Shown here: positions 1 to 6,940 of the stretch, piece after piece | Layout: each line of letters opens with the position of its first letter | Numbering within the stretch: the first letter of the stretch is position 1 | DNA from: Chloroflexota bacterium | Lineage (GTDB): Bacteria; Chloroflexota; UBA6077; CF-72 | Reading direction: 5' to 3' | Assembly: GCA_019242065.1 (NCBI GenBank) | Contig: JAFAWJ010000060.1 | Location: 1 to 10,933, forward strand | Length of the DNA: 10,933 nt | Notes under the pieces: generated by a model | What the model saw: only the letters and a program-made list of their open reading frames with translations | What the model was told of the DNA's origin: nothing | The model's database searches: none | Translations under genes and position numbers: made by a program

Positions 1-786
1 CTGGTCGGACTCGTCGGCGCGCTGCTGATGGCACCGCAAACTACCGAGTTCTGGTCGAAGGTGGGGCTGCTGGCGGGGCTGACGCTGGTCTGCGCGTCGC
101 GGCCGATTCTCTATCGGGTGTTGCCGGAGCCTGGGTCGGTTGAGGACGACCCGCGACGATATTGGACGCGTTGTCGAGCCGGCGCAGCTGCACTCGGGGT
201 CGCCGCGGTTGCCGCTGGGATTGTGCTGGCCGGGGCGCCTGCGCGCGGGGCGTCTCAGGTGAACGCGGAGGAGGCGCTGCTGGAGCCAGCCCGCATGGAC
301 GCCGCAACGTTTCCGTCGATTTCGGTCGACAGCGCCGTGACCGAGTGGGACCCCACGCTCTCAGGCGCTGCGATGCAGGCCATCGTGCTGACCGCCGCTC
401 AGAACCTGGACATCGAAAACCAGGCATTGCTGGCGGCGGATCCAGATCTGCTGACGCAGGTGGATCACGGCGACAGACTCGACGAGATGCAAGGGCGCAT
501 CCGCGACGCGACGACGACCGGCACGACGCGGATTGAGCGTTATCGACCGGAGTCGATCGACGTGAGCCTGCTGCGGCCGTTCGGCCGGCAGGATGGACTG
601 AGCCTTGGACTCCAGACCCGCGGGGAGGTGACCAGCGAGACGTACGATGCGGCCGGTCGGCTGCAGACGCGGGAGACGGCGCCGTTCGCGAGGACGTTCG
701 TCGTGCGCAGGGCAACGGGAGCGCGCTGGCTCAACGTCGCGGTGCTGCCAGCCGATGGTGGCGCCACGTCCGATCCGCAGCCCTGA
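1..786 (+). CDS. C-terminal part of a membrane protein of unknown function (5' end outside window)
   Basis: The frame is open from base 1, so this is the last 261 residues of a longer protein; the ATG at 28 is probably internal. Visible residues 1-12, about 18-38 and about 58-78 are hydrophobic and look like membrane segments, the last followed by an Ala/Gly-rich linker. From about residue 100 to the end there is a soluble domain: a helical stretch (about 122-170) and then a strand-rich part (about 184-250) ending in an Arg-Trp-Leu-Asn-Val strand. This pattern resembles the small alpha+beta NTF2-like or IMS-type domains attached to membrane proteins. That comparison rests on pattern only, and I do not recognise the family. 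The gene converges on glnII with 16 bases between the stop codons and no obvious terminator hairpin between them. Coding is well supported; the function is unknown. Confidence 0.75.
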   Translation: MVGLVGALLMAPQTTEFWSKVGLLAGLTLVCASRPILYRVLPEPGSVEDDPRRYWTRCRAGAAALGVAAVAAGIVLAGAPARGASQVNAEEALLEPARMDAATFPSISVDSAVTEWDPTLSGAAMQAIVLTAAQNLDIENQALLAADPDLLTQVDHGDRLDEMQGRIRDATTTGTTRIERYRPESIDVSLLRPFGRQDGLSLGLQTRGEVTSETYDAAGRLQTRETAPFARTFVVRRATGARWLNVAVLPADGGATSDPQP

Positions 787-802
787 ATGCCTCCCTCCAA
801 AT

Positions 803-1855
803 TTAGTCGGCGGCGGCGGTTACTCCGACCTTGCCGTCGACGGGTGTTGGGGCGGCCGCGGCGAGGGCGCCGCAGCACGTCTCCACAATCATGCGGGTGA
901 CAACGTACGGGTCCATATTCGCGTTCGGGCGGCGATCCTCCAGCCAACCCTTGCGCTGCTGCGCGGCGATCCACGGAATACGGACCGATGCACCGCGATC
1001 GGACGCGCCGTAGCTGAACTCACTCCAGTGCGCCGTTTCGTGCGCGCCGGTCAGACGATCCTTGATGCCCGCACCGTAATTGTCGATGTGCGCGATCGTG
1101 TTCTTCCCGAGCGCTTCACATGCGACGATGATCGGATCCCAACCTTCGCGCATCGCGCGCGTGGAAAAGTTGGTGTGGGCTCCGGCGCCATTCCAGTCAC
1201 CGGGCATGGGCTTCGCGTCGAAAGAAACGACGACGTCATGGTCCTCGGCGACGCGGTTGAGCAGCCAGCGCGCCATCCACAGGTGGTCGCCGATGGCCGG
1301 CGGAGGCAAGATGCCAATCTGGAACTCCCATTGCCCCATCATGACTTCGGCGTTGGTGCCTTCGATTGACAGACCGGCTTTCATACACGCCACCGTGTGG
1401 TCTTCGACGATCCGGCGGCCGACCATCTTCTCGCCACCGGTGCCACAGTAATAGGGACCTTGCGGCGCCGGATAGCCGTCTGCTGGCCAACCAAGCGGTC
1501 GACCGTGACGGAAGAACGTGTATTCCTGCTCGATACCGAACATCGGCTCCTGGTCGGCGTACTTGGCCGCGGCGGCCACGCAAGCGGCGCGCGTGTTGGT
1601 GGGATGCGGGGTAAAGTCAATCAACTCGACTTCGCACAACACCAGGATGTTGTCTCCACCGCGCAACGGATCCGGACACGAAAACACGGGTCGGAGGACA
1701 CAGTCAGAGTTTTTCCCGGGCGCCTGATTGGTGCTCGAACCGTCAAATCCCCAGATGCCGGGTTGTTTCCCTGACTCAATGATGCGGGTCTTGTTGCGCA
1801 TGATCGGCGTCGGCCGCGTGCCGTCGATCCAGATGTATTCGGCCTGATAACTCAT
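803..1855 (-). CDS. glnII: Glutamine synthetase, class II (eukaryote-type GSII)
   Basis: Makes L-glutamine from glutamate, ammonia and ATP in the cytosol. The 350-residue product matches the short GSII class (about 340-370 residues) rather than the roughly 470-residue GlnA class. It starts with the typical GSII N-terminus MSYQAEYIWIDG. Visible motifs are the Asp-Gly-Ser-Ser-Thr element at 38-42, metal-ligand glutamates in GIEQEYTF (E109, E111), E170 and E177 in the EVMMGQWEFQ stretch, the NGAGAH nucleotide/substrate loop at 222-227, Arg residues in DRGASVRIP (287, 292) and the RRPNANMDPY segment near 308-317. The adenylylation-site region of GlnA enzymes is absent, as expected for GSII. I chose the ATG at 1855 over one at 1942, because the 29 extra residues look unrelated and the upstream ATG falls inside a palindrome. 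The Shine-Dalgarno is weak (AGG about 13 bases upstream). It follows the urease genes on the same strand and would capture the ammonia they release. Confidence 0.95.
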   Translation of the reverse strand: MSYQAEYIWIDGTRPTPIMRNKTRIIESGKQPGIWGFDGSSTNQAPGKNSDCVLRPVFSCPDPLRGGDNILVLCEVELIDFTPHPTNTRAACVAAAAKYADQEPMFGIEQEYTFFRHGRPLGWPADGYPAPQGPYYCGTGGEKMVGRRIVEDHTVACMKAGLSIEGTNAEVMMGQWEFQIGILPPPAIGDHLWMARWLLNRVAEDHDVVVSFDAKPMPGDWNGAGAHTNFSTRAMREGWDPIIVACEALGKNTIAHIDNYGAGIKDRLTGAHETAHWSEFSYGASDRGASVRIPWIAAQQRKGWLEDRRPNANMDPYVVTRMIVETCCGALAAAAPTPVDGKVGVTAAAD

Positions 1856-1927
1856 CTGACCAATGAGCCTAGCGCGCGGCAGGCACACGGCGATTCGGCG
1901 CGGCGAGCCAAAGGCGAGGCGCGAATC

Positions 1928-1944
1928 TTGTGCAGACTGCACAA
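1928..1944. promoter_or_regulatory. Perfect 17-bp palindrome upstream of glnII, candidate operator
   Basis: TTGTGCAG-A-CTGCACAA is a perfect inverted repeat: two 8-bp arms around one central base. It lies 72 bases upstream of the glnII start, in the only substantial gap between ureD/small ORF and glnII. Such symmetry is typical of a site for a dimeric repressor or activator. It does not fit the Bacillus TnrA/GlnR pattern (TGTNA-N7-TNACA) or the actinobacterial GlnR box. The AT-richer stretch just upstream on the minus strand (about 1950-1966, with TAGAAT and TACTTT) could hold a -10 region, which would put the palindrome at or just after the transcription start. The symmetry is read directly; the operator role is inferred. 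Confidence 0.5.
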
Positions 1945-1965
1945 ACCCGTCGATAAAGTACGATT

Positions 1966-2208
1966 CTACGGGAGCGTCTGGATATCGCGGAGGACGCGGC
2001 GCACGTCGACGGGTCGGAGTGCGCGCATGACTTCCGGTCGGTTCGGCATGCTGGAGGCAAGTCGGCCATTACCGTCGAAGACCGTGAGTTCCCACAAGTG
2101 GCTCTCCTGCGCGTCGTTGACGGCGCTGGCCAGGTGCCCGTTGTCGAAACCCCACAGGTGCTGGACTCCGGGGCGATTGCGACGCTGCCGCTTGGTATGT
2201 GTGCGCAT
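1966..2208 (-). CDS. Possible small protein with an internal repeat, downstream of ureD
   Basis: An 80-residue frame beginning at ATG 2208, 13 bases after the ureD stop, and ending 110 bases before the glnII start. It fills the largest gap in the block without overlapping a neighbour. Residues 1-14 are basic (several Arg/Lys). Residues 17-31 and 37-56 form two related units, HLWGFDNGHLASAVN and HLWELTVFDGNGRLASSMPN, followed by an Arg-rich helical tail (about 57-77). Third codon positions in the repeat and tail are strongly G/C, as in neighbouring genes, which supports real coding. No clear Shine-Dalgarno is visible, so translation may be coupled to ureD. I recognise no family. It could be a small accessory protein, a remnant of a longer gene, or non-coding sequence that happens to be open. 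Confidence 0.45.
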   Translation of the reverse strand: MRTHTKRQRRNRPGVQHLWGFDNGHLASAVNDAQESHLWELTVFDGNGRLASSMPNRPEVMRALRPVDVRRVLRDIQTLP

Positions 2209-2221
2209 TCGCGGCCGAATT

Positions 2222-2989
2222 CTACGGTGGCACCAGGCTTGTGAGCCAGGCCGGATAGTCCACCGCACGCAGCAGACGACCACGCAGCGATTGCGCCGCG
2301 TCACCCACGGCCCGCGCCACCACTCCACCTCCAGGTAGCGTCGAGGCGCCGGCCAACGGTTCACACGCCAGTCGATCATTCACTTGCCTGGCGGAGGTGG
2401 GATCCCATTCAGGGCCGAGCGCGAAGAGTCCGGCGTAGTGCGTGCGTCCCTGAAGCTGGCCAGCCGTCTCCGGCGACATGCAAAAGCGCTCGCGCGCGAC
2501 AACTTGCTGGTCGCGCCGAAGTGTCGTCGCGAAGTCCAGACGCGCGTACGTGAACGCGGCGCCGGTTTGTCCGGCGCCCGCCACCTCGAGGAGCCAGGCC
2601 CGCGCGTCGGCGTCGATGTCAAGGGAGATCCGCTGTCGATAGTGGGTGTCGCGGAAAGGGATCAGCTCATGCGGGACGTAGCGAAACGTCGCGCCGCCGC
2701 GTACCTCAACGTGGAGGTCGAAGCGGATGTCGTCGCGGGGGCAGCGGTTGAGCTTGGTCGCGGATGCGGTGGTCAGCGTCACGTCGGTGCCCGCGGCGCA
2801 CGTGACCTGGAGGTCCAGGCGATCGCCGTCGAACAGTGCGCCGGACGGAGAAAGCATCACGACGACGGCCTCACCGTGCGGTCCGCGCAGCGGCCGCTGG
2901 ACGAAGAGCGGCAGCTCGACGTGCGAAGCGGCGAGAACGGTGTGCCCGTTCCGGTATTCGAAGGTGAGATAGCTATGCGCGATGGACAA
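2222..2989 (-). CDS. ureD: Urease accessory protein UreD (UreH)
   Basis: UreD binds the urease apoprotein and, with UreF and UreG, forms the GTP-dependent complex that delivers nickel to the active site. The 255-residue product is a little shorter than usual for the family (about 270-300). It has the family's [14 protein letters not shown] segment (about 46-60), which corresponds to the usual Gly-Gly-Asp-x-Leu region, then the [10 protein letters not shown] element and a [16 protein letters not shown] stretch equivalent to the conserved 'PxPLIPF...RQR' block. The start appears to be TTG at 2989, inside the end of ureG (17-base overlap); there is no good in-frame ATG or GTG nearby and no good Shine-Dalgarno, so translational coupling to ureG is likely. 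It is the last urease gene of the operon; placing ureD last is a common variant. Confidence 0.9.
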   Translation of the reverse strand: MSIAHSYLTFEYRNGHTVLAASHVELPLFVQRPLRGPHGEAVVVMLSPSGALFDGDRLDLQVTCAAGTDVTLTTASATKLNRCPRDDIRFDLHVEVRGGATFRYVPHELIPFRDTHYRQRISLDIDADARAWLLEVAGAGQTGAAFTYARLDFATTLRRDQQVVARERFCMSPETAGQLQGRTHYAGLFALGPEWDPTSARQVNDRLACEPLAGASTLPGGGVVARAVGDAAQSLRGRLLRAVDYPAWLTSLVPP

Positions 2990-3581
2990 CCTGCTTGCGC
3001 ACCCAATCGAGCACGGCCGGCACGCCGTCGCCCTGACGGAGGTTGGTGAAGAGGATCGGGCGGCCCTCCCGCACCTTGCGCGCCTCGCGGTCCATCACGT
3101 CCAGGGAGGCGCCGACCGCATCGGCCAGGTCGACCTTGTTGATGATGAGCAGCTCACTGCGGGTGACACCCGGACCACCTTTGCGCGGGACCTTGTCGCC
3201 ACCGGCGACGTCGATAACGTAGACCTGGACGTCCGCCAGGTCCGGGCTGAACGTGGCCGTGAGATTGTCACCACCACTCTCGACCAGCACCACCTGCAGC
3301 GACGGGAAGTCCGCCGTCAACGCTTCGACCGCCGCCAGGTTCATCGACACGTCGTCGCGAATGGCCGCGTGCGGGCAGCCGCCGGTTTCGACCGCGCGGA
3401 TGCGTTCGGGGGCCAGTGACCGGGCGCGGACCAGGAACTCGGCGTCTTCGCGGGTGTAGATGTCGTTGGTGACCACGCCGAGCTCCATTTCGTCACGCAA
3501 CCCACGGCACACGCGGTCCACCAACGCCGTCTTGCCGGAGCCGACCGGCCCGCCAATACCGATACGCAGCGGCCGCGTCAT
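2973..3581 (-). CDS. ureG: Urease accessory GTPase UreG
   Basis: SIMIBI-class GTPase whose GTP hydrolysis drives nickel insertion into urease. The 202-residue length is standard. Visible motifs are the P-loop GPVGSGKT (11-18), TGGCPH with the Cys-Pro-His nickel-binding site (Cys69, His71), the switch-type ESGGDNL (101-107) and the guanine-specificity NKVD (148-151). The N-terminus is short, without the His-rich extension seen in some UreG proteins. The ATG at 3581 overlaps the ureF stop in a 4-base ATGA. Its own 3' end overlaps ureD by 17 bases, so the three accessory genes are almost certainly co-translated. Confidence 0.97.
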   Translation of the reverse strand: MTRPLRIGIGGPVGSGKTALVDRVCRGLRDEMELGVVTNDIYTREDAEFLVRARSLAPERIRAVETGGCPHAAIRDDVSMNLAAVEALTADFPSLQVVLVESGGDNLTATFSPDLADVQVYVIDVAGGDKVPRKGGPGVTRSELLIINKVDLADAVGASLDVMDREARKVREGRPILFTNLRQGDGVPAVLDWVRKQVVHRA

Positions 3582-4216
3582 GAGGCAAACATCCGCGCCT
3601 CAGCTCGCTCGTGCGCCATGCAGGCGATGTCCCATAGGGGAGTGAACGCGCCGGCCGCATCCAGATCTGTCTGCCGTGACGTGTGGGCAGCGGCCACTAC
3701 GCATGGCTTGAGGTGATGGAGGATGCGCTGCGCGTCGCGTTGGCCGATCCAGCCGAGCCGCTGCGCCGCTGAGACCTGGCCGCGCACGCTGCCAAAGGCG
3801 TAGGTCTCTAGTGCCAGGTCCACGGGCATCTGGCAGGCGGCGGCTACGGCGCCGAAGACAATCGGATGATGATGGTGGACGCCGTGGCGCAGAAACTCAT
3901 GTACTCGTCCATCTGAGAGGATGTCGCTGGCCGACCTGAGGAGGCTCGTGCCGATCGCCATACTGGCTACCCGCGGCTCGCGTACAAGCTGGAGGACGTG
4001 AAAGCGCGCGTCGAGGTCCACGAGGTCTCCAGTGAGAGCGTAGCGGACAAAGACCAGCTCCAGGCGGGCGAGGGATTGTGCTATGCGCAGGCGCAAGACT
4101 GTCTCTAGCGCGTCGGGCGCTCCTGCGAAAGATTCGAGGCCGAAGGAATGCACGTATGCGCCAGTTGGGAACGACGAGTCAAGGACGTGGAAGATGTCCA
4201 GCCAGTGAGACTGCAT
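3578..4216 (-). CDS. ureF: Urease accessory protein UreF
   Basis: UreF bridges UreD-bound urease and UreG, and controls UreG GTPase activity during nickel loading. It is an all-helical protein; this one has 212 residues. The N-terminal [17 protein letters not shown] (about 12-28) matches the family's 'DSxFPxGxxxHSxGLE' signature. The C-terminal half has the conserved [19 protein letters not shown] segment. The ATG at 4216 shares one base with the ureC stop (TGATG). An in-frame ATG at 4267 would add 17 residues inside ureC and is less likely. Residues 114-117 are four consecutive histidines, preceded by His-Gly-Val, at a position where the family usually has one or two histidines. This could matter for nickel handling because no ureE is present in the block. 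Confidence 0.93.
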   Translation of the reverse strand: MQSHWLDIFHVLDSSFPTGAYVHSFGLESFAGAPDALETVLRLRIAQSLARLELVFVRYALTGDLVDLDARFHVLQLVREPRVASMAIGTSLLRSASDILSDGRVHEFLRHGVHHHHPIVFGAVAAACQMPVDLALETYAFGSVRGQVSAAQRLGWIGQRDAQRILHHLKPCVVAAAHTSRQTDLDAAGAFTPLWDIACMAHERAEARMFAS

Positions 4217-5925
4217 CAGAAGAGGAAGTAGCGCTGTGCCATTGGCAGGCTCGCGGCTGGCTCGCACGTGAGGTGGATGCCATCAGCATATACGGCATAG
4301 GTTTGCGGATCGACGTCGATCGCGGGGGTCGCCGAATTCAAGCGCATGTCGCGTTTGCCCAATGCGCGTGTGCCGCGCACCGCTTCGACGCGTTTGCGCA
4401 AACCCAATCGCTGGGGCACCTCGCGTTCGAGCGCGCTGGTGGACACGAACGTCACGCAGGTACTGTGTGGAGTCGCCGCGGCGAACATCGGCCGGTACAT
4501 TACGGGCTCCGGAGTTGGAATCGAGGCATTCGGATCACCCATGGCGGCGTACGCAATCAGTCCGGACTTGAGCACCAGCTCCGGTTTCACGCCGAAAAAC
4601 GCTGGTTTCCACAACACCAGGTCGGCGAGTTTGCCAGGCTCGATCGAACCAATCAGGTGACTCATGCCGTGGGCAATGGCGGGATTGATCGTATACTTGG
4701 CGATGTAGCGCTTGACGCGCGCGTTGTCGTGAGTTGGCGGATCACCCGCCTCGGCGAGATGACCGCGCTGGACCTTCATTTTGTGCGCGGTTTGCCAGGT
4801 GCGCATGATGACCTCGCCGACACGCCCCATCGCCTGCGAATCTGACGCGATCATGCTGAGCGCACCCATGTCGTGCAGGATGTCCTCCGCGGCGATCGTC
4901 TCCGGTCGAATGCGCGATTCGGCGAAGGCCAGGTCCTCCGGGATATCCGGACTCAGGTGGTGGCAGACCATCAACATGTCCAGGTGCTCCTGGACGGTAT
5001 TCACCGTCAATGGCCGAGTCGGGTTTGTCGACGATGGAAGGGTATTGGGCAGTCCAGCGACCTTGATGATGTCCGGCGCATGTCCACCGCCGGCGCCCTC
5101 GGTATGATAGGTGTGGATCGTGCGGCCGGCGATGGCCCCAACGGTGTCTTCGACGAAACCAGCCTCGTTGATCGTGTCCGTGTGAATCGCCACCTGCACG
5201 TCAAGCTCGTCCGCCACCCGCAGACAGGCGTCGATCGCGGCCGGAGTGCTACCCCAATCCTCATGGAGTTTGAGGCCGATCGCGCCGGCGTGGACTTGCT
5301 GCCTTAAGCCGTCGGTGCCGCTGGAGTTGCCCTTACCCAGGAGCCCGAGGTTGACGGGATACGCATCGGCGGCCTGGAGCATACGCGCCAGGTTCCACTC
5401 GCCCGGCGTGCACGTGGTGGCATTCGTGCCGGTGCTCGGACCTGTTCCACCGCCAATCATCGTGGTGATGCCAGACGTGATGGCTTCGGTAATTTGCTGA
5501 GGCGCGATGAAGTGGATGTGTGCGTCGATGCCACCCGCCGTCAGAATCAGGCCTTCACCGGCGATCACGTCGGTGCCTGCACCGATAATCAGCAAAGGAT
5601 CCACGTCGTCCATGATGTCGGGATTGCCGGCTTTGCCAATGGCGCGGATCACGCCGTCTTTGATGCCGACGTCCGCTTTGACGACGCCCCAGTGGTCGAT
5701 AATCAGCGCGTTGGTGATGACGAGGTCCGGTACGTCTGTCGCGGTCGCGGACTGGCCCATGCCATCACGGATGGTCTTGCCGCCGCCGAACTTAACTTCG
5801 TCACCGTAGCGGGTGCGGTCCGCCTCCACTTCGACGACCAGCTCCGTATCGGCCAGCCGCACCCGGTCGCCGGTGGTCGGTCCGTACAGTGCCGCATACC
5901 GAGAGCGCGGAATCTCACGCGGCAC
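4216..5925 (-). CDS. ureC: Urease alpha subunit UreC (catalytic)
   Basis: Nickel-dependent amidohydrolase that hydrolyses urea to ammonia and carbamate. With a GTG start at 5925 the product has 569 residues, the usual UreC length. All active-site residues are present, each offset by +2 from Klebsiella numbering: nickel ligands His136/His138 in [10 protein letters not shown], carbamylated Lys219 and His221 in GLKLHEDWG, His248 in AIHTDT, His274 in HTYHTEG, the flap Cys321 and His322 in MVCHHLSPD, and Asp362 in [10 protein letters not shown]. It ends in the typical RYFLF. The GTG is one base after the ureB stop. An in-frame ATG at 5985 would add 20 Ser/Arg-rich residues within ureB and looks wrong. 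There is no frameshift or missing key residue, so the enzyme should be functional once loaded with nickel. Confidence 0.98.
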   Translation of the reverse strand: MPREIPRSRYAALYGPTTGDRVRLADTELVVEVEADRTRYGDEVKFGGGKTIRDGMGQSATATDVPDLVITNALIIDHWGVVKADVGIKDGVIRAIGKAGNPDIMDDVDPLLIIGAGTDVIAGEGLILTAGGIDAHIHFIAPQQITEAITSGITTMIGGGTGPSTGTNATTCTPGEWNLARMLQAADAYPVNLGLLGKGNSSGTDGLRQQVHAGAIGLKLHEDWGSTPAAIDACLRVADELDVQVAIHTDTINEAGFVEDTVGAIAGRTIHTYHTEGAGGGHAPDIIKVAGLPNTLPSSTNPTRPLTVNTVQEHLDMLMVCHHLSPDIPEDLAFAESRIRPETIAAEDILHDMGALSMIASDSQAMGRVGEVIMRTWQTAHKMKVQRGHLAEAGDPPTHDNARVKRYIAKYTINPAIAHGMSHLIGSIEPGKLADLVLWKPAFFGVKPELVLKSGLIAYAAMGDPNASIPTPEPVMYRPMFAAATPHSTCVTFVSTSALEREVPQRLGLRKRVEAVRGTRALGKRDMRLNSATPAIDVDPQTYAVYADGIHLTCEPAASLPMAQRYFLF

Positions 5926-5926
5926 G

Positions 5927-6235
5927 CTAGTCGAGCGCCCCGTTGACCTGGCCCTGGAAGCCGAACGCGACGCGGTCGCCAGCATACGGGACCAGGTCGA
6001 CGCTGCGCCGCTCGCCGGGCTCGAAGCGGACGGCCGTACCGGAGGGGATATCCAGGCGCTGGCCGTAGGCCAGAGACCGGTCGAACTGGAGGGCCGTGTT
6101 GACTTCGTGGAAATGAAAGTGGGAGCCCACCTGGATGGGACGGTCGCCCGTATTCAGGACGTCGATGGTGATGCTCGGGCGTCCGGCGTTCAGGACGACG
6201 GTCCCTTGCGCAGGGATCACTTCGCCGGGGATCAT
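5927..6235 (-). CDS. ureB: Urease beta subunit UreB
   Basis: Structural subunit of the (UreABC)3 urease trimer; it packs against UreC and helps position the active-site flap. The 102-residue product starts with the canonical MIPGE and contains [10 protein letters not shown] (about 38-46) and [16 protein letters not shown]. His39 and His41 match the two conserved histidines; residue 43 is His where many homologues have an aromatic residue. The ATG at 6235 overlaps the ureA stop in a 4-base ATGA, so translation is coupled. It is a separate gene, not fused to ureA as in Helicobacter. Confidence 0.97.
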   Translation of the reverse strand: MIPGEVIPAQGTVVLNAGRPSITIDVLNTGDRPIQVGSHFHFHEVNTALQFDRSLAYGQRLDIPSGTAVRFEPGERRSVDLVPYAGDRVAFGFQGQVNGALD

Positions 6236-6534
6236 GGGATCGGCTCGTGGACGGTGACCAGTTTCGTGCCGTCTGGAAAAGTGGCTTCCACCTGGACCTC
6301 CGCGATCATCTCCGGTACGCCGTCCATGACGTCGTCGCGACGCAGGATGCGTTTGCCGGCGCTCATCAACTCCGCCACCGAACGACCGTCGCGTGCGCCC
6401 TCCAGCAGGTCCGCCGTGATCACCGCGATAGCCTCCGGGTAATTGAGCTTCAGGCCGCGCGCGGCACGACGTCGAGCGAGGTCGGCGGCGACGAAGATCA
6501 GCAGTTTCTCCTGTTCACGAGCGGTCAGATGCAT
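6232..6534 (-). CDS. ureA: Urease gamma subunit UreA
   Basis: Smallest structural urease subunit, 100 residues, the standard length. It has the typical N-terminus [14 protein letters not shown], the [13 protein letters not shown] helix, [15 protein letters not shown] and the C-terminal [21 protein letters not shown]. The ATG at 6534 is chosen over an in-frame ATG at 6558 because it matches the family N-terminus and has a GGAG Shine-Dalgarno 8 bases upstream. It is the first gene of the urease operon. The 115 bases between it and the DUF2277 stop would carry any dedicated promoter, but I see no convincing -35/-10 pair there. Confidence 0.97.
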   Translation of the reverse strand: MHLTAREQEKLLIFVAADLARRRAARGLKLNYPEAIAVITADLLEGARDGRSVAELMSAGKRILRRDDVMDGVPEMIAEVQVEATFPDGTKLVTVHEPIP

Positions 6535-6540
6535 CCAGGC

Positions 6541-6547
6541 TTCTCCA
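6541..6547 (-). promoter_or_regulatory. Ribosome-binding site deciding the ureA start
   Basis: On the minus strand, TGGAGAA places GGAG 8 bases before the ATG at 6534. This supports that start over the alternative ATG at 6558, which would begin upstream of this site. Confidence 0.6.
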
Positions 6548-6609
6548 TGGCGTAGCACGGTACCGGGTTGCGCTCATTTTCGCCTCGCGACGGGCGGCGG
6601 ATGGACCGA

Positions 6610-6638
6610 CAAGTGAAAGACCGTCGCCGACGGCGGTC
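6610..6638 (-). terminator. Weak terminator-like hairpin after the DUF2277 gene
   Basis: On the minus strand, GACCGCCG-TCGG-CGACGGTC forms an 8-bp stem with one C-A mismatch and a 4-base loop, followed by TTTCACTTG. It lies 11 bases beyond the DUF2277 stop and 75 bases before ureA. The short T run and the mismatch make it weak, so read-through into the urease genes is possible. Confidence 0.3.
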
Positions 6639-6649
6639 AACACCTGAAC

Positions 6650-6925
6650 TCAGGCGACGCGGGCGTAGCGCTCGCGGGCTCGCTCTTTGGCTTTGCGGGC
6701 TTCGACCTCTCGATTGCGCGGCGGCGCGCTCGTCTGGAGGTCATGCAGCAGGCGATGCGCGGCGGCGGTCACCTCATCCACGGCGCGCTCGAACGCCGCC
6801 TCGTTGGCATGCGACGGACGCGTCGCGCCGCTCAGCTTACGGACGAACTGCACCGCCGCGGCGCGAATCTCGTCGTCCGTGGCGGGTGGCTCAAAATTGG
6901 CGAGGGTCTTGATGCTACGGCACAT
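6650..6925 (-). CDS. DUF2277 family protein
   Basis: A 91-residue protein recognised by its N-terminus MCRSIKTLANFEPPATDDEI, then AAAVQFVRKLSG and NEAAFERAVDEVTAA, which match the DUF2277 family. That family is known from many high-GC bacteria and has no established biochemical function. Residues 19-64 look helical; the C-terminal third is rich in Arg, Lys and Glu (about 70-88) and probably forms a charged helix. The ATG at 6925 has an AAGGA Shine-Dalgarno 10-11 bases upstream, overlapping the end of the preceding gene's region. It lies 15 bases after the alcohol dehydrogenase stop on the same strand, so the two are probably co-transcribed. The family assignment is from memory of its conserved N-terminus; the function is unknown. 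Confidence 0.88.
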   Translation of the reverse strand: MCRSIKTLANFEPPATDDEIRAAAVQFVRKLSGATRPSHANEAAFERAVDEVTAAAHRLLHDLQTSAPPRNREVEARKAKERARERYARVA

Positions 6926-6940
6926 GGCGAATGCGATCCT

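Noticed and set aside
787..802. Possible bidirectional terminator between the convergent 1-786 gene and glnII
   Set aside because: The 16 bases contain no inverted repeat or T run.
1856..1942. Upstream ATG at 1942 extending glnII by 29 residues
   Set aside because: The extra residues are Arg-rich and unlike GSII N-termini, and the ATG lies within the palindrome; the ATG at 1855 gives the standard N-terminus.
1957..2240. Plus-strand open frame opposite the small ORF after ureD
   Set aside because: It lacks an early start codon and Shine-Dalgarno and is the exact codon-complement of the minus frame; the minus frame has an ATG, follows operon direction and shows an internal repeat.
4217..4267. 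Upstream ATG at 4267 extending ureF by 17 residues
   Set aside because: The TGATG junction with ureC gives a normal UreF N-terminus; the extension reads in a shadow frame of the ureC 3' end.
5926..5985. Upstream ATG at 5985 extending ureC by 20 residues
   Set aside because: It would overlap ureB by 59 bases with a Ser/Arg-rich leader not found in UreC. The GTG at 5925 gives 569 residues and active-site numbering offset by only two from Klebsiella UreC.
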